From assembly GCF_018917435.1 (NCBI RefSeq), contig NZ_JAHLOQ010000001.1:62001-126000 (forward strand): DNA of 64,000 nt. Direction: 5' to 3'. This stretch comes from Intestinibacter bartlettii (lineage in GTDB: Bacteria; Bacillota; Clostridia; Peptostreptococcales; Peptostreptococcaceae). Numbering within the stretch: position 1 is the stretch's first letter; each line of letters starts with the position of its first letter. Positions 29,085-36,820 of the stretch are shown here, in pieces. Made by a program: the position numbers and the translations under genes. The notes beneath the pieces are model-generated. The model was not told where the DNA came from. It ran no database searches and worked only from the letters and a program-made list of their open reading frames with translations.

Positions 29085-29828
29085 ATGAATATATACGCCC
29101 ATAGAGGCAATAGTGGTTTTTACCCAGAAAACACTATGTATGCTTTTAAAAAATCTATTGATTTAGATATTTGTGGCATCGAACTTGATGTACAAAAAAC
29201 TAAAGATGGAATACTTGTTGTACACCACGATGAAACTTTAGGAAGAGTATTTGATGGCAAGGGTTCTATAAAAAAAATTACATTTGATGAGTTAAGAAAA
29301 GCAGATTTAAATGATGAAAAATTAAGAGATAAATCTGACTGTAAAATACCTACACTTGAAGAAGTATTAAAACTTATTGAACCTACAAACTTAACTTTAA
29401 ATATAGAAATAAAAAATAATAAAGTTAAATATAAAGGCATTGAAGAAGATGTAGTTAATTTAGTAAAAGAACATAACATGGAAGATAGAGTTTTAATATC
29501 TTCTTTTAATTCTAAAAGTTTAAAAAGAATTTCTAAGTTAGATGAAAATATAAAAACAGCTTATTTGGTAGGTCCTTTAACTTTTAAATTTAGAAATTTA
29601 AAAAAGGTGCTAAAGATATGTAAAGAATGTAAATGCACTTATATACATCCTTCTTATGATGTAGTAAATAAGGAATTCGTAAAAGAGGCACACAAAAAAG
29701 GTCTTTTAGTACAAGTTTATACTGTAAACTCAATAACTATAATGAAAAAACTTTTAAAATTAAAAGTGGATGGCGTATTCACTAATTATCCAAAAATAAT
29801 CAATACTATAGTCAATGATCAACTTTAG
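29085..29828 (+). CDS. glycerophosphodiester phosphodiesterase
   Basis: 247 residues, cytoplasmic GDPD. N-terminal YAHRGNSGFYPENT with the catalytic His-Arg, GIELDVQKTKDGILVVHHDE with the metal and second catalytic residues, and TLNIEIKNN. C-terminal QVYTVNSITIMKKLLKLKVD and GVFTNYP are typical. It hydrolyses glycerophosphodiesters to glycerol-3-phosphate and an alcohol. ATG at 29085 with GAGGAGG. It follows the ABC-F gene by about 70 bases with no terminator, so the two may be cotranscribed. Confidence 0.93.
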   Translation: MNIYAHRGNSGFYPENTMYAFKKSIDLDICGIELDVQKTKDGILVVHHDETLGRVFDGKGSIKKITFDELRKADLNDEKLRDKSDCKIPTLEEVLKLIEPTNLTLNIEIKNNKVKYKGIEEDVVNLVKEHNMEDRVLISSFNSKSLKRISKLDENIKTAYLVGPLTFKFRNLKKVLKICKECKCTYIHPSYDVVNKEFVKEAHKKGLLVQVYTVNSITIMKKLLKLKVDGVFTNYPKIINTIVNDQL

Positions 29829-29946
29829 ATTTTATATTAAACTAAATACTATTTTAGTATATAATTAATGTACTAAATTACCAATATCTATTGACATATG
29901 TAATATAAAATTATACAATTTTATTAAATTATCGTGGAGGTTACAA

Positions 29947-30585
29947 ATGGAAAATATACTTAAAGAATTTGAAGTTTTACAAAAAAACTTAGACAATTTA
30001 CCGATAGAAAATTTAGCTGACTACGATTTAAGTAAAACTGCTTTATTTATTGTAGATATCAATAATGGGTTTGCCAAAGAAGGAGCTCTATATTCTGATA
30101 GGATAAAATCACTTATAAATCCTATATATGAATTTGCAAAACCTTTAGAAAAGAAGTTAAACAAAATTATAGCCTTTACAGATACTCACGAAAAAGATTC
30201 CGTAGAATTATTAAGCTACCCTGCTCACTGCTTATCAGATAGCGATGAATGCAAAGTAGTAGACGAACTTCTAGATATAGAAAATCTTGAAATAATACCT
30301 AAAAATTCTACAAATGGATTCTTTGCTATAGATATTAATATATTAAACGATATAGATAACGTAGTGGTTGTTGGTGACTGCACAGATATATGCATATATC
30401 AATTTGTAGTTACATTAAAGGCTTATTTTAATGAAAAAAATATTAATAAAAACATAGTAGTTCCTATGAATTTGGTAGATACATATGATATCCCATTTGT
30501 TCATCCAGGAGACCTTTTGAATGTAGTATTTTTAAATAGTATGGTTCAAAATGGAGTAAAGCTAATTAAAAAATTTTCATTATAA
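29947..30585 (+). CDS. isochorismatase-family cysteine hydrolase (nicotinamidase-like)
   Basis: 212 residues. Catalytic triad residues are visible: Asp in LFIVDINNGFAKEG, Lys in IPKNSTNGFF, and Cys in VVGDCTDICIYQ. The D-x-C arrangement with D...H (FTDTHEKDS) resembles nicotinamidases, which hydrolyse nicotinamide to nicotinate in NAD salvage. The family also includes other amide hydrolases, so the substrate is not certain. Good ribosome site GGAGG. Closed by a strong terminator. Confidence 0.85.
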   Translation: MENILKEFEVLQKNLDNLPIENLADYDLSKTALFIVDINNGFAKEGALYSDRIKSLINPIYEFAKPLEKKLNKIIAFTDTHEKDSVELLSYPAHCLSDSDECKVVDELLDIENLEIIPKNSTNGFFAIDINILNDIDNVVVVGDCTDICIYQFVVTLKAYFNEKNINKNIVVPMNLVDTYDIPFVHPGDLLNVVFLNSMVQNGVKLIKKFSL

Positions 30586-30606
30586 ATAACTAAAACACAC
30601 ACTTCT

Positions 30607-30646
30607 AAAAGAGATACAAAATTTAATGTTTTGTATCTCTTTTTAT
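30607..30646 (+). terminator. terminator after the isochorismatase-like gene
   Basis: Stem AAAAGAGATACAAAA (30607-30621) / TTTTGTATCTCTTTT (30629-30643) with a T-run. Confidence 0.9.
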
Positions 30647-30675
30647 ATATCAAATTTTACTTTTTTAATTTACTA

Positions 30676-30707
30676 AAAAAGGACAATCTTATTTAAGTTT
30701 GTCCTTT
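30676..30707 (-). terminator. terminator after the DUF3867-like gene
   Basis: Minus strand: AAAGGACAA/TTGTCCTTT stem then a run of T. Confidence 0.82.
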
Positions 30708-30731
30708 AATGAGTTATTTATTAATTTTATT

Positions 30732-31394
30732 TTAATAGTCGTATTCCTTACAATTTTCACAAATTGTAACTTTCATTTTCTTTCCTATCATATTTTTATA
30801 ATCTAATAAAAATTCGTTTAATTGTGAGTCTACTAAATTTATAGCTCCTTCACTCATAAGAGTAACTCTTTCTTTATTGATTATTATTTTAAGATCATTT
30901 ACATCATTTTTTAACTTGCTTACAATGTAACTATCATATTCAAGTCTTGTGGCAAATTTATTATAGAAATCAGAATTTTTTACTATAGTTTCTTGTATAT
31001 TATCAACTGGTACAAATTCTACTTTTGGTTCTTCTTTTTTAGGTTTATTATTATTTAAGTTTATGTTGTTATTTCTTATATCATTTATATTCATAGAAGA
31101 TAAACTGCTTAAATCATTTGGGTTTATTCCCATATTTTTAAGTTGTCTTTCTATTTCTGATTCATCTACCCCGTATCTCTCTAATAGCTTCTTTTGCATA
31201 TTCATAAACTTTTCATTTGATATATTATTTTCCCTCATATAATCGTATATTTTTGAGGTAAACTGTGCCATAGTCATACTTCCATCAGCAACCGAAAAAT
31301 ACATATTATACATATAATTTTCAAATTTGTCTATGTCAGTTTCTTTTACTTTATTTTTTAATTCATTAAAATCTATTATTCTATCATCTGACAT
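30732..31394 (-). CDS. DUF3867-like protein, function unknown
   Basis: 220 residues, soluble and highly charged. N-terminal MSDDRIIDFNELKNKVKETD and the stretch GSMTMAQFTSKIYDYM resemble the clostridial DUF3867 family. Between residues about 100 and 120 is an Asn-rich linker (NINDIRNNNINLNNNK) separating an all-helical N-terminal half from a C-terminal helical domain ending CENCKEYDY, with a Cys pair CxxC. No catalytic motif is recognisable. Strong AGGAGGG ribosome site. Monocistronic. Confidence 0.65.
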   Translation of the reverse strand: MSDDRIIDFNELKNKVKETDIDKFENYMYNMYFSVADGSMTMAQFTSKIYDYMRENNISNEKFMNMQKKLLERYGVDESEIERQLKNMGINPNDLSSLSSMNINDIRNNNINLNNNKPKKEEPKVEFVPVDNIQETIVKNSDFYNKFATRLEYDSYIVSKLKNDVNDLKIIINKERVTLMSEGAINLVDSQLNEFLLDYKNMIGKKMKVTICENCKEYDY

Positions 31395-31545
31395 CCTAAT
31401 CCCTCCTGTCCATATCAGACTTTCTATGTATTAAAGAAAATCATTATCTTAAAATTATATCATAGTTTTTTGAATTAATTATTGATTATTTGTTATATTT
31501 TCTCATTTATACAATATTATATAATAATAGATTAGGAGGTGCACT

Positions 31546-31602
31546 TTGTCATTTAGACTTTTATTAGTTTTTATTATTTTGATGTTTTTAATGACACCTT
31601 GA
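31546..31602 (+). CDS. candidate 18-residue membrane microprotein
   Basis: TTG start at 31546 with AGGAGGTGCAC directly upstream, the same layout (AGGAGGT-x-CACTTTG) as the mocR start. It encodes MSFRLLLVFIILMFLMTP: one charged residue, then a hydrophobic segment just long enough to cross the membrane. A TATAAT box lies at 31520-31525, and a bidirectional terminator follows. This has all parts of a small gene, but the size makes it uncertain. Possible roles (toxin-like, regulator of a membrane complex) are guesses. Confidence 0.45.
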   Translation: MSFRLLLVFIILMFLMTP

Positions 31603-31645
31603 TACCTACACTATATAATATTGTTATTTTATATTGCATATAAAA

Positions 31646-31700
31646 AGAGGTAGGAGAAAATATAGTATTATATACTATTTTACTCATACCTCCTATTTTT
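31646..31700. terminator. bidirectional terminator
   Basis: Long imperfect hairpin: AGGTAGGAG...TATAGTA pairs with TACTAT...ACTCATACCT, with A-rich left flank and T-rich right flank. It lies between the microprotein and the convergent Gfo/Idh gene. Confidence 0.7.
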
Positions 31701-31747
31701 ATATACTAAATTTATGAATTTTATATAAATAAATTTAATTATTTTTT

Positions 31748-33019
31748 CTAAAACATCAATTTTTCTATTTGTTTTGTCATTTCTACTGCATCATCAAAAA
31801 ATGACTTAACATCTACTACTGTTTCGCTTACATTTGCAAATTCTGCTGCAAATGTAGCAACATGACTTTGTATAACTTCTTTGACAGATGAAATACATGA
31901 GTCGTAGTTTTTAGTAGCTACCCTATCTATAAAATCTACAAATAATTTTTCATCTATATCTTCAGTTTCTAATTTTATTATTTCTTCTTCAGTGTTTAAG
32001 AATTTCTTTATTTTTATTTGTTTATCTTTAAGAGAAGCTTCTACTTCACCTTCTTTAAAGAAAAGTCTTATTTTTTTATCACTTTCTTTTGTAAATGCAT
32101 TTATATTGAAGTTTGCTGTTACCTTATTATCAAATTTAAATATACTTGTTAAGTTATCAGCAACATCATTGTCACAATAAAATACACACTTACCATAAGG
32201 TCCTTCTTTTAATATAGCTTCTAAATTTTCTTTTGTTGGTTTTATATGAACCGAATTATTTATAAATTTATCTTCTTGTAGATATATCTTTTTAGCTGAG
32301 AATGGACATGACTCCTCTTCCCCACATCTAAAACAATTTTGGCTCATTTTAGTATTAAAATTATCCCAGTTAAACACTCTTAAGTCAGAAAAACATGATA
32401 CCTTTTCACAATTTCCGCCAGATAAACTTACCATCATATCAATATCTTGACAACTATTTGTAAGCATTATTGTTGCTGTATCACTTGTTATTCTCCAATT
32501 ACCTCTTACATAATTGTGGATGAAGTTTTGATATCCAATATCTACATTATATGAAATATTTATTAAATCTCCTAATTCTTTGCTGTCTGTTATTTGTTTT
32601 AGTTTTTTATAAAAACTAGAATATCTATTGTTGTAGGCAACCATAAATAATCTATCTTTATTTTTTTCTGAGTATTCCTTTAAATGAACTAAACCATCTA
32701 AGCTGTTTGCCACAGGAGTTTCAACTAACACATCATATCCTTTGACTAAAGCCACTTGAGCTGTATCATAATGTAAAAGATCATAATGTGATATTATAAC
32801 AGCATCAGCTAGCTTATCATGAGCTATAAAATCATTTAAATTATCAAATACCATATCTTCGTCAACAGGATATTTTTCTAAAAATAAATCTCTTCTTCCC
32901 TTTTTATTTTCAACAAAAGCAACTATCTCACACTTATCTTTATATTTTTCTATCAAAGGTGCATATGTATATGCTCCTCTAAGACCTGTCCCTATAATCG
33001 CTAATTTTACTTTTTCCAT
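31748..33019 (-). CDS. Gfo/Idh/MocA-family oxidoreductase
   Basis: 423 residues. N-terminal Rossmann domain begins KLAIIGTGLRGAYTY; the family's EKP motif appears as VETPVANS, so the usual Lys is a Thr. A cysteine-rich insert (NCFRCGEEESCPFSAKKIYL) typical of clostridial Gfo/Idh relatives lies around residue 230. These enzymes oxidise or reduce sugars or inositols with NAD(P). Substrate unknown; loss of the catalytic-motif Lys leaves room for a non-redox role. AAAAGGGGA before the start. Monocistronic. Confidence 0.87.
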   Translation of the reverse strand: MEKVKLAIIGTGLRGAYTYAPLIEKYKDKCEIVAFVENKKGRRDLFLEKYPVDEDMVFDNLNDFIAHDKLADAVIISHYDLLHYDTAQVALVKGYDVLVETPVANSLDGLVHLKEYSEKNKDRLFMVAYNNRYSSFYKKLKQITDSKELGDLINISYNVDIGYQNFIHNYVRGNWRITSDTATIMLTNSCQDIDMMVSLSGGNCEKVSCFSDLRVFNWDNFNTKMSQNCFRCGEEESCPFSAKKIYLQEDKFINNSVHIKPTKENLEAILKEGPYGKCVFYCDNDVADNLTSIFKFDNKVTANFNINAFTKESDKKIRLFFKEGEVEASLKDKQIKIKKFLNTEEEIIKLETEDIDEKLFVDFIDRVATKNYDSCISSVKEVIQSHVATFAAEFANVSETVVDVKSFFDDAVEMTKQIEKLMF

Positions 33020-33099
33020 ACTAAATTCCCCTTTTCTTAAAGTGCTTAATATATTCGTATGGTTTAATTATAGTATATTTATACAAATTATAGGTAAAT

Positions 33100-34011
33100 T
33101 TATTTTTCTTGAATTTGTTTTAAGTCGTTATCTTTCTTCTCTAACTTATCTAATTTTTTATTGTATAAAAACATATCAAATGCAGCAGCAAATATGATTA
33201 AGTAACCTATGATACTTATTGCATCTGGATGTTCTCCAAAGAAAACTATTCCTAAAATTGCAGAACATATTATTCCACTATAGTCGTATATAGATATTTC
33301 TTTTGCTGGTGCAAATTTATACGCAAGTGTAATACCGAACTGTCCTATACTTGCAAATACACCAGCAAGAAGTAAGTATGCTAGCTGAATCATTGTCATA
33401 GGTTTATATACAGCTATAAAAATAGGTAAAATAGATATAAGTGAAAATGTTGAGAAGAAAAATACAATTGTATAATAATCTTCTTTATTACCTAAAGCCC
33501 TAACACAAGTATATGCAAGTGCTGCTCCTATTGCACCTAATACTCCAACTAAGTATGGTATAACTTCAACATTAAAAGTTGGCTTTATTATAAATAATGC
33601 ACCTATAAATGCAACACTTACCATTGTAATCTGTTTTAAATTTATTTTTTCTTTTAAAAATAATGCACAGAAAATTACAACTAAGAATGGACTTAACTTA
33701 TTTAACATATTTGCATCAGATAATACTAATTTATCTACTGCATAGTAATTACATATGATTCCTATAGTCCCACATATAGATCTAATAACTAGTATCTTTC
33801 TATTTTCTTTTTTACCTACTAAACTTCCCTTATGTTTTATAATTAAATATAAAGCAATTAAGGCTGCCACTAAGTTCCTAAAAAATGTTTTTTGGAAACT
33901 TGGCAAATCTCCGGCTAATTTTATAAATGCCGACATAATTGCAAAACCGCATGCAGATGCAATTATACAAAGTATTCCTTTTATTCTGTTTGATTTGATT
34001 ATTTTCTCCAT
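33100..34011 (-). CDS. EamA/DMT-family transporter
   Basis: 303 residues, ten membrane segments in two EamA repeats (ASACGFAIMSAFIKLAGDLP at the start; a second repeat starting near residue 150), with a charged C-terminal tail. Unlike its neighbours, the ATG at 34011 has no ribosome site, and an in-frame stop lies two codons upstream, so no longer form is possible. A 17-codon ORF with a perfect ribosome site overlaps the start (33999-34052), which suggests translational coupling. Substrate unknown. Confidence 0.85.
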   Translation of the reverse strand: MEKIIKSNRIKGILCIIASACGFAIMSAFIKLAGDLPSFQKTFFRNLVAALIALYLIIKHKGSLVGKKENRKILVIRSICGTIGIICNYYAVDKLVLSDANMLNKLSPFLVVIFCALFLKEKINLKQITMVSVAFIGALFIIKPTFNVEVIPYLVGVLGAIGAALAYTCVRALGNKEDYYTIVFFFSTFSLISILPIFIAVYKPMTMIQLAYLLLAGVFASIGQFGITLAYKFAPAKEISIYDYSGIICSAILGIVFFGEHPDAISIIGYLIIFAAAFDMFLYNKKLDKLEKKDNDLKQIQEK

Positions 34012-34052
34012 ATTTTAAGCGATAATTTAATTTTATATTTTAAATTCCGCAA
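33999..34052 (-). CDS. candidate leader ORF coupled to the EamA transporter
   Basis: TTG start at 34052 with GAGGAGGTGACAT immediately upstream, the best ribosome site in this gap. It encodes 17 residues, MRNLKYKIKLSLKIWRK, very basic, and its stop lies 12 bases inside the transporter gene (+1 frame). Ribosomes ending here could reinitiate on the nearby ATG at 34011, which lacks a site of its own. Regulation by translation of this peptide is inference. Confidence 0.45.
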   Translation of the reverse strand: MRNLKYKIKLSLKIWRK

Positions 34053-34392
34053 ATGTCACCTCCTCATAATCTATCCTCAATTTTTGATGTACTATTTGTA
34101 AATATAACTTATATTTTTTTAAGTATACTTTAACATAGTTAATATACCCTTCAAATTCACTTATAATACTATCACAAATTATTATTGTAGCTTTTATTTT
34201 TCAATCCGTCAAATAGTATGTATTTTTATATTTTGTATTTGTATCTAGTAAAAATATCTCACTTAATAAACATTTATTTTCACTTATTTGAAAAATAATT
34301 TAAATTTTTTATTTTTTGTATTGCATATTAATTTAATAGTTATAAAATAGTAATAAAGGTTATTTGAAATCACTATTAAGGGAGGTGACAAT
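34053..34392. other. intergenic region before the BusR-like gene
   Basis: 340 bases of strongly AT-rich DNA between divergent genes. Apart from the leader ORF's ribosome site at its left end and the ribosome site AAGGGAGGTGAC of the next gene at its right end, I see no ORF, terminator or clear promoter. Its length and AT content suggest a double promoter region; binding sites for the BusR-like protein may be here. Confidence 0.3.
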
Positions 34393-35019
34393 ATGCAAGA
34401 TAATTACACTATGCCTATTTATCAAAAAATAGCTTTAGATTTAGCTAATAAAATTTATACAGGCAGTATAGTAGAGGGAAGTACCTTATATGGGCGCTCT
34501 GTTTTAGCTGGAAAATATAATGTTTCTCCAGAAACAATAAGACGTGCTATAAAACTTCTAGAAGATATTAAAATTGTTGAAAGTGTAAAAGGAAAAGGCG
34601 TTATCGTTTTATCTTCTAAAAATGCGCTATCATTCATAAAAAAATATCAAGATATCACTAATATTTCATCTTACAAAAGTAGTTTATATAAACTACTTGG
34701 AGAAAAATCTAAATTAGAAAACGAGATTGTTGAAACTTTAAACAAGATAATCGATTATTCAAACAGACTAGAAATTATAAACCCATTAGTTCCAGTACAA
34801 TTTACTATTGAAGAAAATTGTAAATACATAGGGAAAACTGCAGGTGAAACTAAGTTCTGGCAAAATACAGGTGCAACAATTGTTGCTGTAAAAAGAGGTG
34901 AAGAACTTATTATTTCTCCTGGACCATATATAGAATTCTTAGCTGGTGATTTACTATTAGTTGTTGGAGATAAACATATCTACAACTCTGTACCAGCATT
35001 TTTATATGATAATAAATAA
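34393..35019 (+). CDS. BusR-like GntR/RCK_C transcriptional regulator
   Basis: 208 residues. Residues 1-75 are a GntR winged helix (SVLAGKYNVSPETIRRAIKL, SVKGKGVIVLSS); residues about 85-120 a coiled coil; residues about 130-208 an RCK_C (TrkA-C) domain (IGKTAGETKFWQNTGATIVA, ISPGPYIEFLAGDLLLVVGD). The same domain order and length is found in BusR, which binds c-di-AMP through RCK_C and represses the BusAB osmolyte importer. No opuA/busAB or potassium channel gene is adjacent, so the target lies elsewhere or is the divergent EamA gene. Strong ribosome site. Confidence 0.85.
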   Translation: MQDNYTMPIYQKIALDLANKIYTGSIVEGSTLYGRSVLAGKYNVSPETIRRAIKLLEDIKIVESVKGKGVIVLSSKNALSFIKKYQDITNISSYKSSLYKLLGEKSKLENEIVETLNKIIDYSNRLEIINPLVPVQFTIEENCKYIGKTAGETKFWQNTGATIVAVKRGEELIISPGPYIEFLAGDLLLVVGDKHIYNSVPAFLYDNK

Positions 35020-35137
35020 AGAAAGAAATCTTTATCTTAAAAATCTTTAAAAATGTAGATTTCTTTGAAATGCATTAACGGAAATTATATTTATCCATAA
35101 TCTAAATATGATTATAATTTCCTATACATTATAAATA

Positions 35138-35180
35138 AAAACTGTTACTTAAGTCTTTAAACTTATGTAACAGTTTTTTT
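35138..35180 (+). terminator. terminator downstream of the BusR-like gene
   Basis: AAACTGTTAC pairs with GTAACAGTTT (plus inner TTAAG/CTTAT) around a short loop, then TTTTTTTG. It lies about 120 bases past the stop. Confidence 0.8.
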
Positions 35181-35243
35181 GTATTTAATATTTTTATTGT
35201 CGTATTTCCTAGGTAATTATATCGTTTAGATATAATACTATTT

Positions 35244-35519
35244 ATGATAGGCGCAACACCAGCTAATGAAATTGACACTATAAAAAAAGCTTTTGATGAC
35301 AATTTGACTCAAGATGAACAAAATAATATCCCCCATTTTTATGCAGTCGGTGGACTTGATTACGATAAAATGAGCTTTAAACATAAAATAATGATGAAGG
35401 GTTTATTGATTGTCCTAAAAAATAAACAACCTGAGCGCTATAATATTATTTCTAAATCATTTGATGCTCGTGATTTTAGATATTTGAATGATCTTGTGAA
35501 ATATGTTAATGAAATGTAG
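35244..35519 (+). pseudogene. flavodoxin-like gene remnant (C-terminal part only)
   Basis: 91 codons that look like the C-terminal half of a flavodoxin-domain protein of the HemG/menaquinone-dependent type: IPHFYAVGGLDYDKMSFKHK and KIMMKGLL. The FMN-binding N-terminal half (GxxYGST-type loop) is absent, and a terminator sits only 60 bases upstream. The ATG has no ribosome site. I read this as a 5'-truncated gene, not a working flavodoxin. Confidence 0.6.
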
Positions 35520-35544
35520 TAAAAATTGTTTAAAGACATATGTT

Positions 35545-35580
35545 AAAAAACACCCCAATTAAATTGAGGTGTTTTTTAAC
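35545..35580 (-). terminator. terminator of the sigma factor gene
   Basis: Minus-strand stem AAAACACCTCAATTT/GGGGTGTTTT with T-run; one side also serves the flavodoxin remnant. It lies directly at the end of the sigma reading frame beyond its premature stop. Confidence 0.82.
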
Positions 35581-36496
35581 ATATATCATAATAATAATCT
35601 ATAAGTTTATTTGCTCTGCTTGGATGAGCTAATTTTCTAAGTGCTTTTTTCTCGATTTATCTAGCTCTTTCTCTTGTAACGTTAAATACTTTTCCTACTT
35701 CTTCTAGAGTTCTTTTTTCTCCATCTGTAAGTCCATATCTAAGTTCTAGTATGCCTTTTTCTCTGTCGCTTAATGTTTCTAAAACTGATTCTATTTCTTC
35801 TTTAAGCATTGAAGTTGTGACTGCTTCTTCTGGCGAAATAGTATTTTTATCTGCTATAAGTTGTTCTAACTCTGTGTCGTCTTCTTGTCCTATTGTTGAA
35901 TCTATAGATTGTGGTCTCTGAGATATATTCATAACTTGTACTACTTTTTGTACAGGCATATTTAGTTCTTTTGAAATTTCTTCTGGTTTAGGTTCACGCC
36001 CTAATTCATTTGAAAGCTCTAATGATACGCTAGATATCTTATTAATTTTTTCTACCATATGTACAGGAACTCTTATAGTTCTCGCTTGGTCTGCTATTGC
36101 GCGAGTAATTGATTGTCTAATCCACCAAGTTGCATATGTACTAAATTTAAATCCTTTTGTATAGTCGAATTTTTCTACAGCTTTTATAAGTCCTAATGTT
36201 CCCTCTTGAATTAAGTCTAATATTGGCATTCCCTTTCTTATATATTTTCTTGCTATACTTACAACTAGTCTAAGATTTGATTCTACTAGTATTTGTTTTG
36301 CAACTTCATCCCCTTCATAAACTCTTTTTGCTATTTCTAACTCTTCTTCTCTAGTAAGTAAAGGTATTTTTCCTATTTCTTTTAAATACATTTTCATGGA
36401 ATCATCTAGATTTGCAAACTGGTTTGATTTTATCTCATGTGAAATATCTGATACCTCTTCCCCATCTTTTGTTACTGTAATTTTATCTAGCATCAT
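35576..36496 (-). pseudogene. SigA/RpoD-like sigma factor, interrupted by a premature stop in region 4.2
   Basis: The open frame runs 36496-35657 (279 residues): short N-terminus without region 1.1, then regions 1.2 to 4 of a primary-type sigma-70 ([20 protein letters not shown] is the region 2.4/-10 contact). The frame stops in the region 4.2 recognition helix at VTRERAR, where TAA replaces the CAA (Gln) of the usual RERIRQIE. Past the stop the same frame continues IEKKALRKLAHPSR and ends naturally at 35576, beside the terminator. A single C-to-T change would explain this. The helix also has Ala where Ile is usual. Start ATG with GGGGGG upstream. The main SigA is presumably encoded elsewhere. 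Confidence 0.85.
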
Positions 36497-36820
36497 ATAT
36501 TTTACCCCCCTATTAATAATTTACCTATTTTTTACACCTTAGGCATGCAATTTAGAAAATACTAATATTTTAGTAAAAATAAATTTAACAATGTTTATAA
36601 TTGTAGATTAAAATATTTTTGATATGAATTATTTGATAATTGTTCGTATTCTTAGTATATTCTACATATTATATTAAAATCCTCCTAAATCTTATAATTT
36701 TTTCGATAATTTATATTGTACAACATATTCCATATTATGTAAAACCATATATTTGACTTTATAAATCTTTTGGTACTATAATTTTCTTAATCCCGTACAA
36801 TATAAAAGGAGGTGAACGCC
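36497..36820. promoter_or_regulatory. divergent regulatory region, with promoter of the MFS gene
   Basis: 324 bases between the sigma gene and the MFS gene. A good promoter faces the MFS gene: TTGACT (36753-36758), 18-base spacer, TATAAT (36777-36782). It is flanked by a perfect 10-bp inverted repeat TATATTGTAC (36712-36721) and GTACAATATA (36795-36804). A spaced repeat of this size can arise by chance in such AT-rich DNA, but its placement around the promoter is suggestive of operator sites. Confidence 0.6.

Noticed and set aside
36681-36692. AGGAGG-like sequence on the minus strand upstream of the sigma gene
   Set aside because: The only ATG after it is immediately followed by a stop codon, so no leader ORF exists.
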